Origin: Chlamydiota bacterium | Lineage (GTDB): Bacteria > Chlamydiota > Chlamydiia > Chlamydiales > Rhabdochlamydiaceae | DNA length: 17,083 bases | Assembly: GCA_013041585.1 (NCBI GenBank) | Contig: JABEVM010000128.1 | Coordinates: 1-17,083, forward strand | Direction: 5' to 3' | Shown: positions 1 to 6,610 of the stretch, one piece after another | Numbering within the stretch: the first letter of the stretch is position 1 | How the letters are laid out: each line of letters begins with the position of its first letter | Notes under the pieces: model-generated | The model's input: only the letters and a program-made list of their open reading frames with translations | Told to the model about the DNA's origin: nothing | Database searches by the model: none | Position numbers and translations under genes: made by a program

Positions 1-71
1 ATATAAGAGTCTTAAAATCACAAGGTAGAGTTAAAATTTTTTGTTGTACATTGAATTACTTGTCTTTAATT

Positions 72-100
72 TTGTAATGATGTAACGTTACATATATATA
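72..100 (+). promoter_or_regulatory. Possible trpR promoter with a palindromic operator in its spacer
   Basis: A perfect 14-bp palindrome, ATGTAACGTTACAT, lies at 80-93. It falls in the 17-bp spacer between a weak -35-like TTGTAA (72-77) and a -10-like TATATA (95-100). A palindrome between -35 and -10 is a classical repressor site, so autoregulation by TrpR is a natural guess. It does not look like the E. coli trp operator, which is built around CTAG, so the binding protein is unknown. Against this promoter assignment: transcription would begin near 107, leaving a leader too short to include the ribosome site. The palindrome is certain; its role is inference. Confidence 0.35.
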
Positions 101-113
101 AAAAAGGGTGTAT

Positions 114-398
114 ATGGAAGAGGATGGTTGGAAAGGACTTATGTTACTTGTTACTCAGATCGATTCACCTAAAGAATTGAGTGCGTTATTCGATCTGTTT
201 TTAACCATCGAAGAAAAAGAGACACTCGCTTCAAGATTTTTGATTGTGAGAGCTCTGTTTGAAGGGAAGCTGACCCAGCGGGAAATTGCTGAAAAATATA
301 AGGTGAGCATTTCTCAAATTACAAGGGGTTCGAATGCAATGAAAATCATCGAAGGGAAATTAAAAAGGTTTTTGGAATCTAAATTGGAGAAATTATGA
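114..398 (+). CDS. trpR: TrpR-family tryptophan-responsive transcriptional repressor
   Basis: This 94-aa protein is close in length to E. coli TrpR (108 aa). The helix-turn-helix at residues 53-74 (LTQREIAEKYKVSISQITRG followed by SN) matches E. coli TrpR residues 66-87. Aligned without gaps, the corepressor-pocket residues E. coli L41, T44, R54 and R84 are kept as L28, T31, R41 and R71, while T81 is replaced by Q68, so tryptophan sensing is plausible. The reading frame also allows a GTG start at 108. ATG 114 is preferred because GGG lies 5 nt upstream of it. The gene is an orphan here: no trp biosynthetic gene follows. Its stop codon overlaps the start of a 34-codon ORF in an ATGA junction. 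Targets are unknown; autoregulation through the palindrome at 80-93 is possible. Confidence 0.9.
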   Translation: MEEDGWKGLMLLVTQIDSPKELSALFDLFLTIEEKETLASRFLIVRALFEGKLTQREIAEKYKVSISQITRGSNAMKIIEGKLKRFLESKLEKL

Positions 399-499
399 GA
401 TCTTTTACTTTAGGACAAAGCATGCAGCAGCATTCTGCTTTACTAAGAAGTATTGTCATTTCTTTTTCCTTTTCTTGGCGTCTGCCATCTATCAGCTAA
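395..499 (+). CDS. Small ORF overlapping the trpR stop (34 aa), possible leader peptide
   Basis: The ATG at 395 overlaps the trpR stop codon (ATGA) and is preceded by a good ribosome site, GGAG at 386-389, five bases upstream. This arrangement is typical of translational coupling. The 34-residue product starts MRSFTLGQSM and has a hydrophobic, aromatic C-terminal half (IVISFSFSWRLPSIS) with one Trp at codon 28. It ends 22 nt before a terminator-like hairpin. C. trachomatis is reported to have a Trp-rich leader peptide in the gap after trpR, so an attenuator role comes to mind, but a single Trp codon is weak support. It could also be a remnant of a lost gene or a chance ORF. No homologue recognised. 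Confidence 0.45.
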   Translation: MRSFTLGQSMQQHSALLRSIVISFSFSWRLPSIS

Positions 500-521
500 T
501 TTTTTTATCATAAAACAATTC

Positions 522-565
522 AGAAAGTTTGTTTTGAGAAACCTTTTCCATTTAGGAAACTTTTT
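522..565 (+). terminator. Weak terminator-like hairpin between trpR and the 407-aa gene
   Basis: AGAAAGTTT (522-530) can pair with AAACTTTTT (557-565), giving a 9-bp AT-rich stem with one G-U pair. The downstream arm contains a run of six T (561-566). Inside the loop, TTTCC/GGAAA (545-549/555-559) offers a smaller alternative stem. The T-run suggests a leaky intrinsic terminator or attenuator for transcripts leaving trpR. The stem is weak and folding energy has not been computed. Confidence 0.35.
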
Positions 566-597
566 TCAATTCGAGCTGTGTATTTTCTAAATTTTAT

Positions 598-625
598 CAC
601 TTTTACACGCACGGTAAATGAAGTG
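598..625 (+). promoter_or_regulatory. Imperfect inverted repeat upstream of the 407-aa gene
   Basis: CACTT-TTAC (598-606) and GTAA-ATG-AAGTG (614-625) form nine complementary pairs around a 7-nt centre (ACGCACG), with a 3-nt bulge on the right arm. The element is centred about 50 bp upstream of the ATG at 660. It could be an operator or a 5'-UTR hairpin. The symmetry is visible; any function is inference. Confidence 0.25.
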
Positions 626-659
626 CATTTTTTTATTCAAACTAGAAAAGGGGATTTTT

Positions 660-1883
660 ATGACTATAGATTTTACAGCGAAAGTAATGCTTTACCGAGA
701 TTATCAAAATATGATCGATCCAGTGAGCGGACTCGCAAGAGTATTAACAGAACCAGAGAAGTTTTTGACTGCTAAGAGGATCGAAGGAGATCTTGTAGAA
801 GCAGAAGGGATAGGACAGCTGTATAAAGCTGCTTTAAAAGGTGCTACATATGCTCTACAAAAAGGAAATTTGAAAGAATTTGATGCAACTGTTGGTGATC
901 ACGCATGTCAAGTGCCCACACATGTCACCATCTCAGCATTTATCGATGGGCAACTAATCAAGGAAGCAGAGGAGCTGCATGATAAGATTAACGAAGTGAA
1001 TCTAAGTATTATGCGTAAGAAAGCATTAGGGTCACCACAAGAGCTGATGCAGTCTGTAGGACTAAACCTAACAGTTTCAAAAAAGATGGATTATCTTGTG
1101 AGAGCCTACATTCTGAGGCGTGGACAAAGTCTTTCTTTCAGCTCTAGCGGGCAAGTAACAATACGTATCGACGCGCAGCCAATTAAAGACAAGCTATCTA
1201 AGAACTGTCCTATAGACCTTGTAAAGAGGTTAATTGTGCAAGCAAAGCAGCAGATGAACTTGGACTCGCTACGAGTCGTTCAGGGGCTAGCTTCTAGTTT
1301 AAAGATTGAAGAGAGAGCGTGTCTAGAAGATCGTTTTACACAAGTCTATACAACTCCTCGTGGAGAAACCCTTCAATTCTCCTGCGCTTTCTATAATGTA
1401 AAAGCAACCATTATAGACATTGCAAGGCAAGGTATCCCCATTGCACTTGCTGCCTATCATCCAAAAGGGGTAATTCAACATCCTCTTTTTTACTTCAAAG
1501 CTTCAGGAGAAGATGCTGCTGTTCCTCGTATGATCCTAATGGAAAATCCTCCTGATAAGAGAGATGCTGTTTTTGTTATCGAAGGTTTTTTTAATAGCGA
1601 AAAATCCAGAGAAGAGATTTGTAGAGACCTTGAAGGGTATGGTCTCATCCAATTTCTCCTGGCTAATATCGCTGTTTATCCTCAATTCACCGATAAACAG
1701 CCGCATGAGTATGCTGAGCATGAGGATATTGTCCACTTACCTGAAACAGAGAGAGCAGAGATCCAAAGATATCGACAAGAGGGGACAAAATTAGGATGTA
1801 GAACGGACAAACCCGCATTTTTTAGTGTAGCTCATATTTACCCTGAGACATTTTCTAACCTGCAACCTAAAGGTGATCTATGA
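660..1883 (+). CDS. Unrecognised conserved-looking protein, 407 aa
   Basis: I do not recognise a family. The start at 660 is chosen over an in-frame ATG at 618 because AAGGGG lies 6-7 nt upstream of 660; the product then starts MTIDFTAKVM. It appears soluble, with no signal peptide or membrane helix and a mixed alpha/beta composition. It contains several short charged helices (for example around KNLKEFDA-like and EELHDKINEV segments) and a Cys/His-containing stretch, DATVGDHACQVPTHVTIS. The stop codon overlaps the ATG of the peptide transporter (ATGA, 1880-1883), so the two are almost certainly co-translated and may share a task. Codon use looks like that of the neighbours and there is no sign of a frameshift. 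It may be a lineage-restricted chlamydial protein. Confidence 0.8.
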   Translation: MTIDFTAKVMLYRDYQNMIDPVSGLARVLTEPEKFLTAKRIEGDLVEAEGIGQLYKAALKGATYALQKGNLKEFDATVGDHACQVPTHVTISAFIDGQLIKEAEELHDKINEVNLSIMRKKALGSPQELMQSVGLNLTVSKKMDYLVRAYILRRGQSLSFSSSGQVTIRIDAQPIKDKLSKNCPIDLVKRLIVQAKQQMNLDSLRVVQGLASSLKIEERACLEDRFTQVYTTPRGETLQFSCAFYNVKATIIDIARQGIPIALAAYHPKGVIQHPLFYFKASGEDAAVPRMILMENPPDKRDAVFVIEGFFNSEKSREEICRDLEGYGLIQFLLANIAVYPQFTDKQPHEYAEHEDIVHLPETERAEIQRYRQEGTKLGCRTDKPAFFSVAHIYPETFSNLQPKGDL

Positions 1884-3247
1884 CGCAACACACCTTATCT
1901 CATCCTAGAGGAGTGATCTTTCTTTCTCTTGTGCAAATGTGGGAAAGTTTTAGTTTTTTTGGAATGAGAGCTCTTTTGGTTCTTTACCTGATTTCTCAGC
2001 TAGGCTTTAGCGCAGCCCAGGCGTTTTTGCTCTATACGCTCTATGTTGCCTTTGTCAAAGTGTTTGCAGCTCTTGGAGGATATGTTGCAGATCGGTTTTT
2101 GGGATATAAGAGAGCTGTACTCCTTGGAGGTGTATCAATTGCTATTGGTCACATTCTCTTAACTTTTTCTTCTACCTCTTTCCTTTTTTATCTAGGACTT
2201 GGGTCGATTGTCTGTGGGTCTGCCCTTTTCCGAGTGAGTCTTCAGGCTATATTAGGCCTTCTTTATGAAAAAGGAGATTCGAGAAGAGAAAAGGGATTTA
2301 CTCTTCTGTATGTAGGAATGAACTTAGGAGGGCTTCTTGCAGCTGTCCTATGTGGTTTTGTGGCGCATCTCTACGGCTGGCACGTAGGGTTTGGACTTGC
2401 AGCCTTTGGGATGGTAGTCAGCATGGTTCTTTTTTCTTGCAAAATCAAAACAGTCCTTGTGTCCGATATTGCAAAGAAAGCACCTCTTGTAATCTCTCTT
2501 CTCGCTTGCATTTGTGCATGCGCTGGAGTAGGTACTTTGCTTAGCTATTTTCAAATCGTGCATAGCTTTGCATTGCCACTTGGAATTTTGTCTCTCGTAC
2601 TGCTTCTTATTAAACTTGGAAAAAGTATGACAAAGCAGCTTTTAGCTGCCCTTGCAGCAGCCTTTTTTCTACTCATTTCCTATTTTACTGCAGAAGAGTT
2701 ATGGGGATCGCTTCTCATGGTATTTTCTGAGATGCATATTGCGCGCACTGTTTTTGGTATCGAAATTCCAAGCGCCGTGATCGCTGCGATTAATCCTCTC
2801 ACAATCATTTTGGTTGGGCCTTTCCTTGGTAAATTTCGCAGCTCTTTACTGGTGCGTCTCTCTCTTGCGTTTCTTTGCCTTAGTGCAGCGTTTTTCATCT
2901 TGTATGTCGCATCAATTCTCTCGTCTCCATCCATCCTCTATCTCGTTTTTGGTTTGGGATCGATCGCCTTAGGAGAGCTATTTATAGCGCCAAGTGTTAT
3001 GTCTTTTGCCTCGAAAGCAGCGCCAAAGGAGCGCTCTGGCATGATGATGGGAGCTACAACGCTTGCGTTTTCTATGGGAAGTCTACTCAGTGGTGAAGTG
3101 ACTAAAATCTCCGTGAATACATCCACAATTTTTCTTGGAATTGGATCTACTGCATTAGGGATTTTTCTTGTTTTACTCAGTGGAAGTGTTATGAAAGCTT
3201 TTAGGAAAATCGAATGGAAAAGAACATTGCAATCAGTGAGTGAATAG
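1880..3247 (+). CDS. POT/PTR-family (MFS) peptide transporter with altered ExxER motif
   Basis: A 455-aa, very hydrophobic protein of the right size for a proton-dependent oligopeptide transporter in the inner membrane. Two family signatures are visible: GGYVADRFLGYKRAVLLGG (about 66-84) matches the PTR2 motif after helix 2, and FTLLYVGMNLGGLL (140-153) matches the YMGINLGA region of bacterial POTs. Helix 1 holds WESFSFFGMRALLVLYL (21-37), the counterpart of WERFSYYGMRALL. The proton-coupling motif ExxER reads Q19-M-W-E22-S23, so the first Glu and the Arg are both replaced. Substrate and coupling may therefore differ from standard di/tripeptide symport. Translation is coupled to the 407-aa gene by a 4-bp overlap, with AAAGGTG upstream as ribosome site. 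The gene name dtp/tpp is not assigned because the substrate is uncertain. Confidence 0.88.
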   Translation: MTQHTLSHPRGVIFLSLVQMWESFSFFGMRALLVLYLISQLGFSAAQAFLLYTLYVAFVKVFAALGGYVADRFLGYKRAVLLGGVSIAIGHILLTFSSTSFLFYLGLGSIVCGSALFRVSLQAILGLLYEKGDSRREKGFTLLYVGMNLGGLLAAVLCGFVAHLYGWHVGFGLAAFGMVVSMVLFSCKIKTVLVSDIAKKAPLVISLLACICACAGVGTLLSYFQIVHSFALPLGILSLVLLLIKLGKSMTKQLLAALAAAFFLLISYFTAEELWGSLLMVFSEMHIARTVFGIEIPSAVIAAINPLTIILVGPFLGKFRSSLLVRLSLAFLCLSAAFFILYVASILSSPSILYLVFGLGSIALGELFIAPSVMSFASKAAPKERSGMMMGATTLAFSMGSLLSGEVTKISVNTSTIFLGIGSTALGIFLVLLSGSVMKAFRKIEWKRTLQSVSE

Positions 3248-3286
3248 AGTAAAAAGAGTCTCTCTACTCTTAGACCTAGGTGAAAG

Positions 3287-4087
3287 ATGACTCTTTTTAC
3301 TGTTGCATTACTGCAAATTTCTCCTAAAAATACTCCGGCTGAAAACTTGAGTAAGGGGATCGAGGCTTGTAAAAAAGCGAAAGCTTTGGGAGCTGATTTG
3401 GCTTTGTTCCCAGAGGTTTGGCAAGTAGGTTATGAGGCGGGACTCATGCATTTTGCAAATGCGATTGAGCTCACTGATCCTTTTCTTACCACCTTTCAAG
3501 AACTTGCTAAAAATCTTGAGATGGCCATTGCAATTACTTATCTTGGCAAGGATCAGGGAAAACCTACAAATTCTATCGCTGTGACTGACAAAGAAGGAAA
3601 GATTATCCTTACATATGACAAAGTTCATACCTGTGAGTTTGATGAGCCAGAAAGTAGGCTAGCTCACGGAAAAAGTTTTTCTGTAGTAGATCTTATTTTT
3701 GCTAAAGGACAGGTAAAGATTGGAGCAATGATCTGTTTTGATAGAGAATTTCCCGAAAGCGCTAGGACATTGATGCTTCAAGGCGCTGAGATAATTCTTA
3801 CCCCTAACTCTTGTCTTGTAGAGCGTGATCCTGTTTTAGCAGATGTGCGCCTCCAGCAATTTCGCGTAAGAGCGTTTGAAAATATGGTGGGGCTTGCCTT
3901 AGCAAATTATCCAAAACCCAAAAATGATGGGCATAGCTGCGCGTTTTTACCAAGCGGAAAACCTCTTCTGATCGCAAACGAAGAAGAGGGGATTTTCTTA
4001 GCCACATTTGACCTAGATGAAATCAGGAATTGGCAAAAAAATGAGGTGTGGGGTGCAAAACATCGCAGGCCCGAATGCTATACATGA
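3287..4087 (+). CDS. Carbon-nitrogen hydrolase (nitrilase superfamily)
   Basis: A 266-aa cytosolic enzyme with the full catalytic triad of the nitrilase superfamily: Glu43 in LFPEVW, Lys112 in YDKVHTCEFDE and Cys150 in GAMICFDREFPESAR. The RLQQFRVRAFENMVGLALANY segment (about 188-208) is also typical. The superfamily cleaves non-peptide C-N bonds in amides, carbamoyl compounds or nitriles. The substrate cannot be told from sequence; omega-amidase-like and N-carbamoyl-hydrolase-like roles are both possible. It lies 39 bp after the transporter gene with AGGTGA just before the ATG, so it probably belongs to the same operon. The link may be breakdown of imported nitrogen compounds. The last 10 bp overlap the end of the convergent methyltransferase gene. 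Confidence 0.9.
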   Translation: MTLFTVALLQISPKNTPAENLSKGIEACKKAKALGADLALFPEVWQVGYEAGLMHFANAIELTDPFLTTFQELAKNLEMAIAITYLGKDQGKPTNSIAVTDKEGKIILTYDKVHTCEFDEPESRLAHGKSFSVVDLIFAKGQVKIGAMICFDREFPESARTLMLQGAEIILTPNSCLVERDPVLADVRLQQFRVRAFENMVGLALANYPKPKNDGHSCAFLPSGKPLLIANEEEGIFLATFDLDEIRNWQKNEVWGAKHRRPECYT

Positions 4088-4920
4088 TTCACTTTAGGAA
4101 CAGCTATATAATCACAGCCAAGGATGTTTTCTACTTTATATCCCAAACTTTCAAGAAAACCAATTGTATTATCAATTTTTCCCCGAATCTCTTCCGAAGC
4201 ATGTGCGTAGTGATGTCCACCCATAATTTCAATCAAGATCACGGGCTTATTCTGGATGATGGTATTTTTGGCACCTTCTAAAAAGGCATCTTCCATCCAT
4301 TCTACATCGACTTTGATCAAGGACACATTGGTGAAATGGAAAGAATCTAACGTGCGAAGAGGCGCAAAATATCCAGATTTTCCATTCCCGATAGAGGTTC
4401 CTCCTTCATTTCCTGCAACCAAGGGACTTAGCTCGATTGTTCTATTGCTATTACCTAACGCGACTGGAAAGACATGAATATTCTTATGGTCATTTTGTAA
4501 GCGGTTCATAAGAAGCTCTCTCATGATTTTAGGTTGCGGCTCAAAAGAGTAGACTTTTCCTTGAGGACCCACAAGCTTTGCCATGCGCATAGAATGAATT
4601 CCGATATGTGCTCCTACATCGATCACAGCGCTTCCAGGTTTAGTACATTTTTGGAGAAAATCTTTGATATGTAATTCCCATGGCTCTCCTCGGCGCAAAC
4701 GACTTTTAATTATATCGCCAATTGGATCTAAAAAAAATCTTCCTTCTTCCGTGATTGAATAGACTTTATATTCTTCGAAAGGAAAATTCTGAATGTATTG
4801 AAGTAGATGGGGAGAAAAATACTCGCAGGAATCTTGATATTTTATATCGGAGGTAAGCTCATCTAGCTTAAAAATTTGCGATAGAGAAAATGCGTTTTGG
4901 TCATGCATACATATTTCCAT
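4078..4920 (-). CDS. FkbM-family SAM-dependent methyltransferase
   Basis: A 280-aa protein with a Rossmann-type methyltransferase core in the C-terminal two thirds. Motif I is VIDVGAHIGIHS (99-110), followed by AKLVGPQGKVYSFEPQP (114-130), where the Glu of FEP binds the SAM ribose. The FkbM hallmark KVDVEWME lies at 203-210. FkbM enzymes O-methylate sugars, natural products or other acceptors; the substrate here is unknown. The first 90 residues form an extra N-terminal region with no recognised motif. Start is uncertain: ATG 4920 lacks a clear ribosome site, while ATG 4908 has GGAA seven bases upstream, giving 276 aa. It follows the 50-aa membrane ORF by 28 bp and is probably the last gene of the nusA-ribF transcript. 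Its end overlaps the convergent hydrolase by 10 bp. Confidence 0.88.
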   Translation of the reverse strand: MEICMHDQNAFSLSQIFKLDELTSDIKYQDSCEYFSPHLLQYIQNFPFEEYKVYSITEEGRFFLDPIGDIIKSRLRRGEPWELHIKDFLQKCTKPGSAVIDVGAHIGIHSMRMAKLVGPQGKVYSFEPQPKIMRELLMNRLQNDHKNIHVFPVALGNSNRTIELSPLVAGNEGGTSIGNGKSGYFAPLRTLDSFHFTNVSLIKVDVEWMEDAFLEGAKNTIIQNKPVILIEIMGGHHYAHASEEIRGKIDNTIGFLESLGYKVENILGCDYIAVPKVNHV

Positions 4921-4948
4921 TTCAGGCTTTTACTTAGAGATGCAAAAA

Positions 4949-5101
4949 TTAACTTTTAGAGCTTCCAAAGAGGTTTTTGAAAAATTCTGGTATCTCAATA
5001 GTAATCAGATTGTAAATATCGAGTAGGAGAGGCTGTTGATAGATAGCTAAATAGAGAGCTAATACGAATACAAGTATAACAAAAAGGATAGGTTTAAACA
5101 T
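4949..5101 (-). CDS. Small single-pass membrane peptide, 50 aa
   Basis: This short ORF lies in the gap between ribF and the methyltransferase gene. It starts with ATG at 5101, preceded by GGGAAA about 3-8 nt upstream, and lies 23 bp after the ribF stop. The product begins MFKPILFVILVFVLALYLAI, an almost perfect transmembrane helix (about 4-21), then has a short tail with a second amphipathic segment and a basic end (FFKNLFGSSKS). It fits an inner-membrane anchor or small regulatory membrane peptide; no family recognised. A random ORF would be unlikely to combine a start, a ribosome site, operon spacing and a clean membrane helix, but peptide evidence is lacking. Confidence 0.6.
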   Translation of the reverse strand: MFKPILFVILVFVLALYLAIYQQPLLLDIYNLITIEIPEFFKNLFGSSKS

Positions 5102-5124
5102 TGTTTCCCAGATTTTTTATTTGT

Positions 5125-5919
5125 TTATTTGTCTGAGAAAGCAAGTTCACATTGACTTCCATGGGCTCCTTCGGGAAGGAGATCACATGAAATGCGAATT
5201 TGTAAAGTATCTTCCTCAAAATAAGCTATAGCAGGGATCTCTTTTTCTGAGAAAATAATTTTACTATTATATGCGCCTGGTGGGGGACGCTCTAGATTCT
5301 GTAAATCTTCTCCTGCAACAAGAAAATGTTGATCACTGAGCTCTAAAGTCACAAAAAGAGAATAGGGGCGACCTAAAAGTTTTGCTGCTTCTTTTAGCTC
5401 TCCTTTCTGAATCAACTTACGGATGTTTCCGGATGAGACGGTCAGATCACCTTGAGAGTACTTAGGTAGATAATGGCAGGAAAAACAGAGTTCTTCCGAG
5501 AGAGGCTTTACATTTTCTTCTATGCCTTGTCTATCCTTTCCAAAGGCCGATCCTTTCCCTAGGATAAGATCTGAGAAATTGCAAGAGCTTTTCAGATCTC
5601 TTATAAATACATCATAGGGAAGTTCAGAGAGCTCTTGTGTAAACTCTAAAAGACAGACAACATCGACACCTTGCTCCTGCAGAAGGAGTAATTTCTGCTC
5701 CAAGCAGCAAATCATACGAGGCGCATGAGTGGGATGTAAAACGTCGAGGGGATGATTAATAAAAGTGATTACAACGATTTTGTGATCTTTTTTTACTCCT
5801 TTTAGATTTTGCATATATCGCAAAAGAGATTGATGGCCTAGATGTACACCATCAAAATTTCCCATAGTAAGAAGACAAGGCTCTACTAAAGGATTATGGA
5901 AATCGGTTATAACTAGCAT
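5125..5919 (-). CDS. ribF: RibF-type FAD synthetase (FMN adenylyltransferase) with degenerate riboflavin-kinase domain
   Basis: The adenylyltransferase domain is well preserved: LTMGNFDGVHLGHQ (17-30) is the nucleotide-binding HxGH-type motif, ITFINHPLDVL (51-61) corresponds to the TFEPHP strand, FGKDRQG (126-132) to the FGKGRxG loop, and VSSGNIRKLI...LLGRPYSL (161-188) to the ISSTxIR...LLGRPY region. It would convert FMN and ATP to FAD. At 264 aa it is shorter than the usual 305-315 aa bifunctional enzyme. After residue 188 the flavokinase signature GxGRxxGFPTAN is not visible; only PPPGAYNSKI (212-221) recalls the P.GVYA strand. The riboflavin-kinase activity may be lost. Its ATG overlaps the truB stop by 7 bp, indicating co-translation in the nusA operon. 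Confidence 0.93.
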   Translation of the reverse strand: MLVITDFHNPLVEPCLLTMGNFDGVHLGHQSLLRYMQNLKGVKKDHKIVVITFINHPLDVLHPTHAPRMICCLEQKLLLLQEQGVDVVCLLEFTQELSELPYDVFIRDLKSSCNFSDLILGKGSAFGKDRQGIEENVKPLSEELCFSCHYLPKYSQGDLTVSSGNIRKLIQKGELKEAAKLLGRPYSLFVTLELSDQHFLVAGEDLQNLERPPPGAYNSKIIFSEKEIPAIAYFEEDTLQIRISCDLLPEGAHGSQCELAFSDK

Positions 5920-6593
5920 GGAATCCCTTCCAAAAATTTCGCTGAAAGTAAATCGCTTTTTTCCATGTTAAAGATTTCTACACATTCTTGTAAAAGAAAT
6001 GGTCCACTTCGTATACGGGTTAGCTCAGTAAGATGAGCCCCGGTTTGTAGATATTTTCCTAAATCATCCGCAATAGATCGAATATACGTTCCTTTCGAAC
6101 AGGCAAGGCGGAGCTTTACAAACGGATATTCATAAGAGAGAAAGGTAGTTTCCACCTTGACGGGGACTTCTTTTCTCTCGATTGTGATCCCTTTGCGAGC
6201 GAGTTCGTATAGCTTTTTTCCTTGGACTTTTTTTGCAGAGAACATTGGAGGGGTTTGCAGAATTTCCCCTTGAAAATGCGTTAAAGCTTCCAGAAGCTGG
6301 CTAAGAGTTGGTATTTTGTCTGATTCAGAGACCATTTTTCCATCGAGATCGAATGTATCGGTTGCAATCCCAAGACGGACAGTTGCTTCATACTCTTTAT
6401 CTTGTCCCAGAAACTGATCTGACATTTTAGTAAATTTCTTACCAACAAGCATCACCATGACACCTGTTGCAAAAGGATCTAAAGTGCCTGCATGCCCAAT
6501 TTTAGAAATGCCCGATAAAAAGCGCAGCCTAGAGACTAGGTTAAATGAAGTTTTCCCTCTTGGCTTGTTGACAAGCAAAATGCCTTCAATCAT
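5913..6593 (-). CDS. truB: tRNA pseudouridine-55 synthase TruB
   Basis: Isomerises uridine 55 to pseudouridine in the T-loop of tRNAs. The 226-aa protein has the N-terminal GILLVNKPRGKTSF segment (4-17), the catalytic motif HAGTLDPFATGVMVMLVG (34-51) with nucleophile Asp39, KEYEATVRLGIATDTFDLDG (66-85) and SKGTYIRSIADDLG (166-179). It stops soon after the catalytic core, so the C-terminal PUA domain of E. coli TruB (314 aa) is missing. I recall that chlamydial TruB proteins are also short. No Shine-Dalgarno is visible before the ATG; the 17-bp gap after rbfA suggests coupled translation. Confidence 0.96.
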   Translation of the reverse strand: MIEGILLVNKPRGKTSFNLVSRLRFLSGISKIGHAGTLDPFATGVMVMLVGKKFTKMSDQFLGQDKEYEATVRLGIATDTFDLDGKMVSESDKIPTLSQLLEALTHFQGEILQTPPMFSAKKVQGKKLYELARKGITIERKEVPVKVETTFLSYEYPFVKLRLACSKGTYIRSIADDLGKYLQTGAHLTELTRIRSGPFLLQECVEIFNMEKSDLLSAKFLEGIPC

Positions 6594-6610
6594 AGAATTT
6601 CTAGAGGTGA

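Noticed and set aside
1..107. A gene on either strand upstream of trpR
   Set aside because: Reading both strands gives only very short open stretches; the segment looks like AT-rich promoter DNA.
395..660. Classical Trp attenuator with consecutive Trp codons after trpR
   Set aside because: No run of TGG codons is present in any frame I read; only one Trp codon occurs in the small ORF.
578..775. 65-aa ORF overlapping the start of the 407-aa gene
   Set aside because: Out of frame with the better supported gene, which has a clear AAGGGG ribosome site before ATG 660.
3246..3270. 6-bp inverted repeat AGAGTA/TACTCT between the POT and hydrolase genes
   Set aside because: 13-nt loop, no T-run, and it lies in a 39-bp gap within an apparent operon; probably chance.
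5920..6000. FMN riboswitch for ribF
   Set aside because: ribF starts inside the truB coding sequence, leaving no leader for a riboswitch.
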